A stretch of DNA of 64,000 nt, taken from Aliivibrio fischeri ATCC 7744 = JCM 18803 = DSM 507. GTDB taxonomy: Bacteria; Pseudomonadota; Gammaproteobacteria; Enterobacterales; Vibrionaceae. The position numbers and the translations under genes are program-made. Numbering within the stretch: position 1 is the first letter of the stretch; each line of letters begins with the position of its first letter. The notes below the pieces were generated by a model. It had not been told where the DNA came from. It was given only the letters and a program-made list of their open reading frames with translations, and searched no databases. The DNA is taken from positions 1,054,001 through 1,118,000 of the forward strand of contig NZ_CP092713.1 of assembly GCF_023983475.1 (NCBI RefSeq), read 5' to 3'. Shown here one piece after another: positions 35,211 to 43,743 of the stretch.

Positions 35211-36419
35211 ATGTTTAAGAAGAAATTTTATCCACCTGTATTAGATATGAATGAAATGCATGATGTTAAGTCTAAGATTAAGAAGTTAACCAAAAATGCT
35301 AGAAATCATAAGTATCAGTATATTGATCAAGATGCAGTCAGAAGTATTGTCGGAAAGTGGACTCCGATTTCTGTAATTAATTTTTCATACTTATTAGAAT
35401 GTTTTCTATCTGCAATGAATGATTCAGGTATTAGTATTATGGATGCTAAAGGCGCGTATAAAACAGATATACCTAATGTACCAGAATCCTTAATTGGTAT
35501 AGGGAAAAAATTATTAAAAAGCAACCAAAATTATATACAAGGGTCGTGGAATTTATTTTGGGATTTAGATTTCGATATAGTCCACGAATGTATAAAAGAT
35601 AAACCAGTTAAAACAATGGTTAAACCTTACTTTGCTTTTGAAGAGTTTAAAAGAAATAAAGAAGAATCAAGGGTAATTGTACATGCAGTCGTTGCTGAAT
35701 TTGATGGTACACCATGGGCTATTTCGTTTCCATTACAATATATAATGAAAGGTTTTCCGAAAATTAAAAAACAACACTATGGGTATTGTCATAAAATAGC
35801 TCTTCGTAGTGAAGATGGAGATATAGAAAAAGAATATGTATATATTGGGGTGACTAGCCGTGATTGGTTAAAAAGAATGAGTGAACATTTTAATGAAATA
35901 AAATCAGGAAGTAACAAGCTTTTTCACAAAACGTGGAGAGAGTTTACTGGAAATAAAAATGTCCTATTAAGTAGTGAACTCATTGTTGGTGACCATACAT
36001 ACGAGCAGATAATGGCTTGGGAAGAAACTATGGTTGACCAGTGTATGAAAAACAAGGTGTCTTTAAATATGATACCTGGCGGCTTTAAAGGTATGAAGTT
36101 CCTCCACAAATTTAGATTATTAAATAGTGACAGGGTTACTATTGCTGAAAGAGATGCTGCGGTTTTAGAGTATCAAAAAATAAACCCTAGATCCGGTATC
36201 GCCAATTTACTTATCAGTGAATTATGGAAAGACGATGAATATGCCGCAAAAGTAATTTGTAGTTCAGATGACAGGTTATCAGTAGAACAAGTTCTAAAAG
36301 TACGTGAGTTGAATTCTTGTGGCTATACTGAACAGCAAATTCTTGAAATAATTAAAGGTAAAAATATTCTACAAATTCAGAGGGTTATAAGTGGAAAGAC
36401 GTATTCACGTATTCATTAA
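35211..36419 (+). CDS. GIY-YIG-type endonuclease-like protein, 402 aa
   Basis: GIY-YIG core in residues about 188-285: HYGYC (GIY equivalent), YVYIGVTSRDWLKRMSEH (YIG, conserved Arg and His) and a later Glu in MAWEETMVDQC. The N-terminal 180 residues are a separate unrecognised domain with a Trp-rich segment (GSWNLFWDLDFDIV). The C-terminus may hold a DNA-binding helix (SVEQVLKVRELNSCGYTEQQI), like helices found in homing or recombination enzymes. RBS AGAAGG. The target is unknown. Confidence 0.8.
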   Translation: MFKKKFYPPVLDMNEMHDVKSKIKKLTKNARNHKYQYIDQDAVRSIVGKWTPISVINFSYLLECFLSAMNDSGISIMDAKGAYKTDIPNVPESLIGIGKKLLKSNQNYIQGSWNLFWDLDFDIVHECIKDKPVKTMVKPYFAFEEFKRNKEESRVIVHAVVAEFDGTPWAISFPLQYIMKGFPKIKKQHYGYCHKIALRSEDGDIEKEYVYIGVTSRDWLKRMSEHFNEIKSGSNKLFHKTWREFTGNKNVLLSSELIVGDHTYEQIMAWEETMVDQCMKNKVSLNMIPGGFKGMKFLHKFRLLNSDRVTIAERDAAVLEYQKINPRSGIANLLISELWKDDEYAAKVICSSDDRLSVEQVLKVRELNSCGYTEQQILEIIKGKNILQIQRVISGKTYSRIH

Positions 36420-36425
36420 GAAAGC

Positions 36426-36544
36426 TAACAATTGCATCAACACGATTTGCTACATTCGGCATTCTAGGTTTATTTGAGTTTACCGTGTTAAGTGGTAAAT
36501 TTAAGCTTAATTTGCATAATAGCAAACGTGTTATGCAGGCGTTA
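36426..36544 (+). repeat. attC site 45 (class 2)
   Basis: TAACAATTGCATC to ATGCAGGCGTT. Confidence 0.95.
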
Positions 36545-36579
36545 TGTAGCTTAAAAGTTTAACAATTAAGGAAGTAATA

Positions 36580-36780
36580 ATGGAAATGATGATATCGATT
36601 AAAGAATGGTTAGGTGCTAATCATGAGTGGTTTCTTAGTGGTATTGGAGTCGTAGGAATATCGTTAATTTGGAAATTCTTTTTTAAAGGGAGCGATTCAG
36701 GGCAACAACAAAAATCAGGAAAAAACTCAACTAACAATATGGCTGGTCGAGATCTTAAAATAGGAAAAACAGATGATTAG
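36580..36780 (+). CDS. Four-gene cassette, gene 1: small membrane protein with MAGRDL motif
   Basis: 66 residues, RBS AAGGAAG. One membrane helix (about 18-34), then a hydrophilic tail with NSTNNMAGRDLKIGK. A similar motif lies near the start of gene 2 (NSNNYMAGRDLTI). This hints that the two proteins arose from one fusion protein or share an assembly motif. Overlaps gene 2 by 8 nt. Confidence 0.75.
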   Translation: MEMMISIKEWLGANHEWFLSGIGVVGISLIWKFFFKGSDSGQQQKSGKNSTNNMAGRDLKIGKTDD

Positions 36781-37261
36781 TACTCAAAAGCAATCTTCTG
36801 GCGATAATTCAAACAATTACATGGCTGGAAGAGATTTAACCATTGTAAATGGTTTAACAAAAGATGAATTATTAGATCTTCTTAAATTGCACTCCGAAGC
36901 TAAATCAATACCTGAAAAAGAATTATTTGAAACAAGAGAGCAAGTAAAAAAAGCAATAACTCCTTTCTTTATACAGAATAAAAAGATATTTGATACATAT
37001 GGACCTATGACTGAAGAGCGTTTTAACCCTGAAAGTGATATGCCTGAACAATGGTTAAGAAAAATAGCTGATTTTATTTTGCCAAACAATCATAAAATCG
37101 TTGAAATAATTGAAGAAAATAGACATTTACTTATTGAATGTGAAGAGGGAGTATTTGAAGAATATAAGCAGCATGTAGATGATTTTAATGCTAAACATAC
37201 AGGTAGAAGTAATGCCAATGGCATTACTTTCCCACAAGAAATACTTAATATTTTGGGGTAA
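36773..37261 (+). CDS. Four-gene cassette, gene 2: hypothetical protein with N-terminal MAGRDL motif
   Basis: 162 residues, soluble. N-terminal SSGDNSNNYMAGRDLTI repeats the motif at the end of gene 1. Such GDNSxN...GRD stretches occur in bacterial multi-domain signalling and defence proteins. The rest is mainly helical (LLDLLKLHSEAKSIPEKELF). Function unknown. Ends 2 nt before gene 3. Confidence 0.75.
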   Translation: MISTQKQSSGDNSNNYMAGRDLTIVNGLTKDELLDLLKLHSEAKSIPEKELFETREQVKKAITPFFIQNKKIFDTYGPMTEERFNPESDMPEQWLRKIADFILPNNHKIVEIIEENRHLLIECEEGVFEEYKQHVDDFNAKHTGRSNANGITFPQEILNILG

Positions 37262-37263
37262 TT

Positions 37264-37899
37264 ATGAGTTTAAGTCGTTGGTGCGAAGAAAGATTTTTAG
37301 ATCATGATAAAGTTGAGAGTATTGAAATAATAGAGAATTTATTAAGAATAACTCATGAGAATGGACACATTTTTAATGTGGCATGTATTTCAGAAGATCG
37401 TACTACTCTAGATTCATTAAGTGGGATTGATGTGGGTAATATTGATTTCTTGCTAAATATTAAGAAGGATGCATATATCGTCGGTGATGTTTATGCTTTA
37501 GCTAATTCTGCCGGATTTGGTATAGGGGGGCTCGGTGATGCATTTAGAGCGTTAGCCTTAGGTGGAATGGCTGGATACTTGGATGCTGAAATGGAGTTTG
37601 TGATTCCAGGACTTAGACAGCATTCTCGTGTTAATAATATTCAAAGGTTGGACAATCGAAGGTTTTATATTGAAAGAGATGGATTGCCTCCGGTCACAAT
37701 TTTAGTTCTAAATGATTATGACTTAACTGCTGCATCCGTCAGAAATGGCATAACAACATTTGGTGAATTTCAAGCGATTTTGACTTCAAACCCTAATTGT
37801 AGAAGATCAACTAGTAGTCAAACTGCAGCTGACAGTGCAGGAATAAAACTCTTATCTTGGGGTGAGTTAATGGGAGATTTAAATAGAGTTTGGACTTGA
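37264..37899 (+). CDS. Four-gene cassette, gene 3: conserved-looking hypothetical protein
   Basis: 211 residues, soluble. Notable segments: IVGDVYALANSAGFGIGGLGDAFRAL (glycine-rich), FVIPGLRQHSRV and a final IKLLSWGELMGDLNRVW. The last segment resembles the end of some restriction-like nuclease folds, but the fold is not established. Overlaps gene 4 by 10 nt. Confidence 0.75.
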   Translation: MSLSRWCEERFLDHDKVESIEIIENLLRITHENGHIFNVACISEDRTTLDSLSGIDVGNIDFLLNIKKDAYIVGDVYALANSAGFGIGGLGDAFRALALGGMAGYLDAEMEFVIPGLRQHSRVNNIQRLDNRRFYIERDGLPPVTILVLNDYDLTAASVRNGITTFGEFQAILTSNPNCRRSTSSQTAADSAGIKLLSWGELMGDLNRVWT

Positions 37900-38174
37900 T
37901 TAATATAATTGAGCGAATTAAAGCAATTAACGTACGTTTAAATGCATCTGGACTAAATGTGGATTTTTATTTTTTTGGTTCAATTTTGGATAATGAGAAA
38001 AACTCAAGTGATGTTGATGTGTTAGTTATTTATAATCATTTTTCAGAGCTTGATTTAATAAAATTTGAATTATCAGAGTTATCTATACAGATACCTCTTG
38101 ATTTATATTTTATGACTCCAGAAGAAGAAGTCGAGCTTGAGTTTGTGAATAGAACTCAAGCGGTGAAAGTTTAA
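37890..38174 (+). CDS. Four-gene cassette, gene 4: minimal nucleotidyltransferase
   Basis: 94 residues, probably from TTG within the end of gene 3. The polymerase-beta-like minimal nucleotidyltransferase signature is visible: G30-S31 then D41-V-D43 (GSx9DxD), with third acid D71 in IPLDLYFM. Such MNT proteins often act as antitoxins that AMPylate a HEPN toxin, or as signalling enzymes. No HEPN partner is evident in this cassette. Confidence 0.75.
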   Translation: MDLINIIERIKAINVRLNASGLNVDFYFFGSILDNEKNSSDVDVLVIYNHFSELDLIKFELSELSIQIPLDLYFMTPEEEVELEFVNRTQAVKV

Positions 38175-38200
38175 TGTATTTTATAGTTGTAATCGCTACA

Positions 38201-38319
38201 TAACAAATGCATCAACACGATTTGCTACATTCGGCATCCTAGGTTTCTTTTGCTTTACCGTGTTAAGTGGTAAATTTGAGCTTAATCTGTATGGTAGCAA
38301 ACGTGTTATGCAGGCGTTA
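38201..38319 (+). repeat. attC site 46 (class 2)
   Basis: TAACAAATGCATC to ATGCAGGCGTT, centre GCATCCTAGG. It closes the four-gene cassette; GCTACA before it pairs with that cassette's start. Confidence 0.96.
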
Positions 38320-38434
38320 TGTGCTTTTTTGTTGCTTATAGGTGGTCTTTCTTTTCTATTGAACTAGTGCACATTTTATTTATCGTGAAAGGTATACCTT
38401 AGTCTTTGTATTAATTAAGCAAAGAGTGTGAGTT

Positions 38435-38734
38435 ATGATCAAACAATGGAAAAATAAACGCTTTGAACGCTGGGCTCTTACACGTAAAAAAGGACAGCTA
38501 AATTATGTGCTCAAACAAACTTTGCTCATTGGTGGCGCGGTTTTTTTTGGGTATTTGGTTGGGTTTATTGTTTTCGACAAAGTTCGTTCATGGGAAGAAT
38601 ACCGATTAGACTTATACGTTCAAATTCCTTTTTTGTTCGTTTTTGGACTAATCCTGAATTACTTTGGGTGGATAATAAATGAAGTGATTTACGAAAAAGA
38701 ATATAAGAAAAGAGGGTTATCAAAACCTAAGTAA
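38435..38734 (+). CDS. Small two-helix membrane protein, unknown function
   Basis: 99 residues. Basic N-terminus, membrane helices at about 29-49 and 63-85, lysine-rich C-terminus (KEYKKRGLSKPK), so both ends are likely cytoplasmic. No family recognised. Cassette ends pair (GTTATGTGC / GCACATAAC). Confidence 0.75.
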   Translation: MIKQWKNKRFERWALTRKKGQLNYVLKQTLLIGGAVFFGYLVGFIVFDKVRSWEEYRLDLYVQIPFLFVFGLILNYFGWIINEVIYEKEYKKRGLSKPK

Positions 38735-38766
38735 ATAAATATGGTATTTAAAGTTTGCTACGCACA

Positions 38767-38887
38767 TAACAAATGCATCAACACGATTTGCTACACTCGG
38801 CATTGTCAGTTTGCCTTTAGTTTCAGTGACTAAGGCGTTAAAATTCAGCTAGGATTGTATCGTAGCAAACGTGTTATGCAGGCGTTG
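38767..38887 (+). repeat. attC site 47 (class 1)
   Basis: TAACAAATGCATC to ATGCAGGCGTT. Confidence 0.96.
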
Positions 38888-39353
38888 TGCGTACTGAGTC
38901 CGAAATTTTTTGCACGGTTCATCAATAGAATCGCAGCTTTCGTAGTTTCGGCTTAGTAAGCGTAAATTTCTTCTTTGTTCCCTTTTAGCGTTCGTTTCAT
39001 CAGGTTCGGCAATTAAGCATTGTCGGCCTAAGTTCAGGCGTTTCAGAGGCATTTTTACGATTCAATGGTTCTTTGGTGTTGCCTCATTTTACCCTGCATC
39101 CGTGTTTTACTCGCCGCATTTTCAATCTCAATTGTGGTGAGGATATTTGGTTTATCAGCTAAAAATCTGCTGAAACCAAGTCGTTCAAATGGCGTAAAAA
39201 ATGTATCTGTTTTCCATTCACTTTATCTCGCAATTTAAGAACATTTTGTTCGCTTAATTGTCATCGGTAAATTAGAATCAGGGCTTAGAAAATCTTGGCA
39301 GAGCAGTTCGTTACCAAGCTAGCCAAGCTAGCCAAGCCGAAAGTAAGTCCGCA
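38888..39353. other. Cassette without convincing gene, family A copy 9
   Basis: TGCGTACTGAGTCC start, CCGCA end. Contains an extra tandem GCTAGCCAA (39320-39335). A 67-codon minus frame starts in attC and is not credible. Confidence 0.6.
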
Positions 39354-39472
39354 CAACAATCGCATCAACACGATTTATTACACTCGGCGTTCTGGGTTTG
39401 TCTTTAGTTTTGTGATTAAGGCGGTTAATTCAGGTTGGTTGGCATAGTAATAAACGTGTTATGCCAGCGTTA
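39354..39472 (+). repeat. attC site 48 (class 4)
   Basis: CAACAATCGCATC to ATGCCAGCGTT. Confidence 0.95.
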
Positions 39473-39495
39473 TGTGCTTTCAAAAGGAAATTGAT

Positions 39496-39939
39496 ATGGA
39501 TAATCGAGTTAGAAATCTTAAAACTGTAGATTCATGTGCGAAGTTTAGAAAAAACGCTCTTAGATTGGGAGAGAGTGACTTGGCACAACAAGCTCAAGTT
39601 AGAGCTATCGAAATTAGGGCTGAGCTATATGGATGCCAAACAATGGCGGAAAAATTATCTCTTGAAGCAGTTTATGCGTATGAAGCTATTTTAACTAAAA
39701 AGAATGGTAAAACAACACGAGCTAGTCGCACTTGGCAAATGATAAAGCGTCATGGAATAATTGAAGCAGTTGAGAGAGCAGTTAATCGAGAATCAGTAAC
39801 ACAAGGATATACAGCTTTAGTTGAAATGGGATTAGAAAAATATGCATTTGAAGCAGTCATTTTAAAATACCCTAAACTTTTTTCTATCGATGCAGTTAAA
39901 AAATCTGAAGAACGCATGAATATTTGGTTACGCACATAA
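39496..39939 (+). CDS. Cassette-encoded hypothetical protein, 147 aa
   Basis: Start ATG 39496 with AAAGGAAA upstream, preferred over the earlier in-frame ATG at 39472 at the attC junction. Predicted all-helical, soluble, basic in the middle (KKNGKTTRASRTWQMIKRHG). No family recognised. Its stop TAA is in attC. Confidence 0.75.
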   Translation: MDNRVRNLKTVDSCAKFRKNALRLGESDLAQQAQVRAIEIRAELYGCQTMAEKLSLEAVYAYEAILTKKNGKTTRASRTWQMIKRHGIIEAVERAVNRESVTQGYTALVEMGLEKYAFEAVILKYPKLFSIDAVKKSEERMNIWLRT

Positions 39940-40057
39940 CAAATGCATCAACACGATTTGCTACACTCGGCGTTGTCAGTTTGTCTTTAGTTTCAGTGAT
40001 TAAGGCAGTAAAATTCAGTTAAGCCTGTATCGTAGCAAACGTGTTATGCAGGCGTTA
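39937..40057 (+). repeat. attC site 49 (class 1)
   Basis: TAACAAATGCATC to ATGCAGGCGTT, centre GCGTTGTCAG. Confidence 0.96.
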
Positions 40058-40516
40058 CACGAACTAAAGATAGCAGTTTTTTGCTCAGTTCAGCGATAGA
40101 ACCATCCGATTTTTAGATGTGAAATTAGGGTGGTTTTCCTTCTTCTTTGTTTCCTTTTAGTTTTCATTTCATTAGGTTCGGCAACTGAACATTATTTCCA
40201 AAAGTTCATTGGTTTCAGAAACTAATTCACGCTTCAATTGTTCGTGGTTTTGCCTCATTTTATCCTGCATTAGTGTTTTCTTCTCAGCATTATCAATCCC
40301 AATTGTGGCGAGGATATTTGGTTTATCAGCTCCAAACTTGCTGAAACAAAATCGTACAAATGGTGTAAGAAAAAGGGATTGTTTCATCTCGCAGTTTTTG
40401 CCGTTGAAGTGATATTTTGCTCGCTTAATTGAGTTAGTCTAATTAAACTCAGTTCACCGTAAATCTCGGTAAATCAGTTCTTTACCAATTAAAGCGAAGC
40501 GTTGACAAAGATCGTG
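40058..40516. other. Cassette without convincing gene, family B copy 9
   Basis: CACGAACTAAAG start, GATCGTG end. The best minus-strand frame in the whole family is here (40172-40387, 71 codons, including KPNILATIGI and QLKRELVSET). Matching peptides appear in other copies, sometimes broken by stops. Confidence 0.6.
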
Positions 40517-40617
40517 TAACAAAGCAATCAACACGATGCTAATTACATTCGGCATTCGCGGTTTGGAGTGTAATTGGTTTGGAAAGTAAGTCGTTCGCAC
40601 GTGTTATTGCGGCGTTA
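40517..40617 (+). repeat. attC site 50 (class 5)
   Basis: Short attC, TAACAAAGCAATC to TTATTGCGGCGTT. Confidence 0.95.
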
Positions 40618-40733
40618 GCTGCTTCTTTGTCGTGTTAGTTTTATGGATTTTCATATATGTTTTAATTAGCCCTCGATTTCATAGTATACAATGCAAGCAA
40701 TAGGTCTAGTTTTTAATTTTATGGACAATTAAA

Positions 40734-41204
40734 ATGGCAAAAGTATTAGTGAGTTCTTGTTTATTAGGCTGCAAAGTCCGCTATGACGGGAATAATCTTG
40801 AGGTAAATACGAGCGAGTTTGATGAGTTTATTGAATCAAATGACATTATATCCTTTTGCCCTGAAGTTGCTGGCGGCTTGCCGATACCACGCATTCCCGC
40901 AGAAATATGCGGTGGTACAGGAAATGATGTCCTTGATGGCTCAGCTAAAATACTTGGCAAAGATGGTAGCGATGTAACGAAGGCCTTTTTAAACGGCGCT
41001 GAACTAACTCTTAAAATGTGCCTAGATAATGACGTTGAATATGCAATTTTAACTGAATCAAGTCCATCTTGTGGCAGCTCCAGTATTTATAATGGTAAGT
41101 TTGAAGGTGTTAAGGTCTCAGGAAAGGGCGTAACTTGCACTTTACTTGAAAATCACGGTATTAAAGTTACAAGCCAACATCAATTAGCAAGGTTAAAAAT
41201 TTAA
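40734..41204 (+). CDS. DUF523 family protein
   Basis: 156 residues. Typical DUF523 signature: VSSCLLGCKVRYDG at the N-terminus, FCPEVAGGLPIPR and ILTESSPSCGSSSIYNG. Conserved cysteines suggest metal or cluster binding; the family has no proven function. A possible promoter (TATACAAT, about 40684) lies in the 116-bp leader. Cassette ends pair (GTTAGCTGC / GCAGCTAAC). Confidence 0.93.
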   Translation: MAKVLVSSCLLGCKVRYDGNNLEVNTSEFDEFIESNDIISFCPEVAGGLPIPRIPAEICGGTGNDVLDGSAKILGKDGSDVTKAFLNGAELTLKMCLDNDVEYAILTESSPSCGSSSIYNGKFEGVKVSGKGVTCTLLENHGIKVTSQHQLARLKI

Positions 41205-41212
41205 ATCGCAGC

Positions 41213-41331
41213 TAACAATTGCATCAACACGATTTGCTACATTCGGCATTCTAGATTTCTTTGAGTTTACCGTGTTAAGTGGTAAATTTGGGCTTAATCT
41301 GTATGGCAGCAAACGTGTTATGCAGGCGTTA
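41213..41331 (+). repeat. attC site 51 (class 2)
   Basis: TAACAATTGCATC to ATGCAGGCGTT. Confidence 0.95.
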
Positions 41332-41348
41332 TGTGAATGGAGTCTAAA

Positions 41349-41864
41349 ATGTCCTCAGTCCAAAAAAATAAAGATGAGTTAGTTGATGCGATTAGCTCTA
41401 TTTCATCTAAATTATTGGTTGATTATCAATCTATTCCACCGGAGTTATCTCGTGATTTGGAAATTGAAGGAAACGTAAAAAATACAAAAGTTAGTGTTTG
41501 CGATACTCTTTCATATTTAATAGGTTGGGGTAAGCTTGTTCTTAAATGGTATCAGCTAAAATCAGATGGAAAGCCTGTAGATTTCCCTGAAACCGGTTAT
41601 AAATGGAATCAACTAGGTGAATTAGCTCAAAGCTTCCAGGCTCATTATAAAGACTGGGATTTCGTTGATTTACAGCTTGAGTTTAAATCGACAACTAAAG
41701 AAATTTTAGATCTAATTAATAGCCTTGATAATTATACTTTATATGAAATCCTGTGGTATGAGCAATGGACGTTAGGACGAATGATCCAATTTAATACATC
41801 GTCACCAATGAAAAATATGAGAACAAAAGTAAGACGTTTTAAAAAGGCTCATGGGATCAATTAG
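41349..41864 (+). CDS. ClbS/DfsB family four-helix bundle protein
   Basis: 171 residues from ATG 41349 (GGAG 6 nt upstream), preferred over the ATG at 41337. Matches ClbS/DfsB (DUF1706): VSVCDTLSYLIGWGKLVLKWYQ, WNQLGELAQ and the C-terminal SPMKNMRTKVRRFKK. ClbS protects against colibactin by hydrolysing its cyclopropane; the substrate of this homologue is unknown. Confidence 0.9.
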   Translation: MSSVQKNKDELVDAISSISSKLLVDYQSIPPELSRDLEIEGNVKNTKVSVCDTLSYLIGWGKLVLKWYQLKSDGKPVDFPETGYKWNQLGELAQSFQAHYKDWDFVDLQLEFKSTTKEILDLINSLDNYTLYEILWYEQWTLGRMIQFNTSSPMKNMRTKVRRFKKAHGIN

Positions 41865-41874
41865 GCAATTCACA

Positions 41875-41996
41875 TAACAAAGCAATCAACACGATTTATT
41901 ACATTCGCCGTTGTAGGTTTGTCTTTGGTTTCGGTGTTTTAAGGTAGTAAAATTCAGCTAAGTCGTCGTAGTAATAAACGTGTTATTGCGGCGTTA
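41875..41996 (+). repeat. attC site 52 (class 6)
   Basis: TAACAAAGCAATC to TTATTGCGGCGTT, centre CGTTGTAGG. Same class as site 1. Confidence 0.95.
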
Positions 41997-42014
41997 GGTG
42001 TTTCGGAGGTCGTA

Positions 42015-42482
42015 ATGAATAATGATGTCATATTTGCCGGTTTATTCGGTATGCTGTCTACGTTGTTAGGTGTGATTATCACTTATGCACTTAGTTTTAG
42101 TCGTGATCAACGATTATTAAAGACTGAATTAGGGATAATTTGTTCAGCTATAGTTGTTGATTTAAAGGCAATTCAAGTCGTTTTTGAACGTAGTGATACT
42201 TATATTCCACGATTTTTAAGTTTAAATATTTTTACAATAAAAGGTGGTTATAAATTAGTTCCTGTAGTAACAGCTTTAAAATTGGAAGAATTATCCCATG
42301 ATTTATCGCGTATTGAGGATATAACAAAGGAAGAGAGTGCATATGAAATAGCGCTTGCTGGGACAGGAGAAACAAGCTTAAAGTATTTTAACCGTAAAGA
42401 TCAAAGTGAAAGAAGTAACTTAATTATAAAGGTTAAAGTTCTTATTCCAGAACTTATCGAAGAATTAAATAAACACACCTAA
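42015..42482 (+). CDS. Single-helix membrane-anchored hypothetical protein
   Basis: 155 residues, RBS CGGAGG. An N-terminal membrane helix (about 5-26) leaves a largely helical cytosolic domain ending in LIPELIEELNKHT. No family recognised. Cassette ends pair (GTTAGGTGT / ACACCTAAC). Confidence 0.75.
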   Translation: MNNDVIFAGLFGMLSTLLGVIITYALSFSRDQRLLKTELGIICSAIVVDLKAIQVVFERSDTYIPRFLSLNIFTIKGGYKLVPVVTALKLEELSHDLSRIEDITKEESAYEIALAGTGETSLKYFNRKDQSERSNLIIKVKVLIPELIEELNKHT

Positions 42483-42599
42483 CAAATGCATCAACACGAT
42501 TTACTACACTCGGCAATCTCAGTTTGCCGAGTGTTTCTCGTTTTAAGGCATCAATATTAAGTATAATTGCATAGTAGTAAACGTGTTATGCAGGCGTTA
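42480..42599 (+). repeat. attC site 53 (class 3 variant)
   Basis: TAACAAATGCATC to ATGCAGGCGTT, centre CAATCTCAG. Last intact attC. Confidence 0.95.
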
Positions 42600-42692
42600 A
42601 CTGCTTCTTTGTTAATTTAGTTTTCAAATATGGTAATCATTCCCTTTGAGTAGTAAACTAATATTATTTCCGCATAAATGTGCGAGGTAAGC

Positions 42693-43148
42693 ATGAAATA
42701 CGAATTATTAGTTTTAGCTGCAATGACACGATTAGAATCTCCAAATACTCAAGCTATCGTGGCTGCAACTGGGATTTCTGAACGTAAAGTACAATCCGTA
42801 GTTAACTCATTAGTTAAAAATTTAGGCTTAAATATTCAAAGAGAGCGTCAAGGTCGAACCTTCCGTTTTTCTATTAATAGCTGGGGTGTTTTTGAATCAG
42901 GAAAAGCGATCCAGTCTCAACTTAATGATATTGATTTAGTTATGCCAAGTAATTCAATGCTTTCTTCTTACGAAGAAAAGCATGCCTATTTCGAGCAAGT
43001 TAAAATGGATAACTTTAAAGAAAGTATGCGTTTAGAAGGGCATGATGTTGCTAGTAATTTCGATTTATCACTCGACAGAGAGCAACAACGTCAAATTTTG
43101 TTAAGCAAATACTCAAACGTAAATTCGTTAGAGGCGCTCAATGGTTGA
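42693..43148 (+). CDS. Fic-toxin antitoxin with N-terminal winged helix
   Basis: 151 residues from ATG 42693 with GAGG upstream; an in-frame ATG at 42678 lacks an RBS. Residues 1-65 look like a winged-helix DNA-binding domain (TQAIVAATGISERKVQSVVNSL). SMRLEG at 111-116 matches the [S/T]xxxE[G/N] inhibitory motif of VbhA-type Fic antitoxins, which blocks ATP binding by the Fic protein. Overlaps fic by 8 nt. It probably also represses the operon. Confidence 0.88.
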   Translation: MKYELLVLAAMTRLESPNTQAIVAATGISERKVQSVVNSLVKNLGLNIQRERQGRTFRFSINSWGVFESGKAIQSQLNDIDLVMPSNSMLSSYEEKHAYFEQVKMDNFKESMRLEGHDVASNFDLSLDREQQRQILLSKYSNVNSLEALNG

Positions 43149-43743
43149 TAAATATGGCACAACACAAGATCCTTATACTTACGAAAATAGTACGGTTCTT
43201 GTTAATAAGCTCAATATCAACAATGAAGCGGTATTAGAGGCTGCAGAACGTGATTTAACAACGTTAGCTGCAATGTATGTAGAGTTTCAATTGCCTCCTT
43301 ACGATTTCATCTATCTGCGTTCAATTCATCATATGTTATTCTCCGATCTATTTGAATGGGCTGGCGAGTTAAGAACGATTGATATTTCAAAGGGAAATAC
43401 ACGTTTCTGTAATGTAGCTAGGATTGAAAAAGAAGCAAATAATCTATTTTCAATGTTAGAAAAAGATAAGTATTTAGTAGAACTACCATACGATGAATTT
43501 CTTACTAAGTTAGCTGAGTATTATTGCGATATTAATGTTTTACATCCATTCCGTGAAGGAAATGGTCGTGCCCAACGTTTGTTGTTTGAGCATATTGCAA
43601 TCAACTGTGGTTACAATATTAATTTTTCAGGCATTACTTCTGAGCAGTGGGTAGCCGCAAATATCCATGGCTATCATTGTAATTATGTGCCAATGAAAGA
43701 GCTGTTTTCTGTTTGTGTAACTAAAGCTGAAAAGCGCAGTTAA
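43141..43743 (+). CDS. fic: Fic-family AMP-transferase toxin
   Basis: 200 residues. Fic motif HPFREGNGR at 135-143 with catalytic H135; the N-terminal helices and GELRTIDISKGNTRF flap are typical. Transfers AMP from ATP to target proteins (type II topoisomerases for VbhT-like toxins). Inhibited by the preceding antitoxin. The last complete gene of the array. Confidence 0.94.
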   Translation: MVDKYGTTQDPYTYENSTVLVNKLNINNEAVLEAAERDLTTLAAMYVEFQLPPYDFIYLRSIHHMLFSDLFEWAGELRTIDISKGNTRFCNVARIEKEANNLFSMLEKDKYLVELPYDEFLTKLAEYYCDINVLHPFREGNGRAQRLLFEHIAINCGYNINFSGITSEQWVAANIHGYHCNYVPMKELFSVCVTKAEKRS

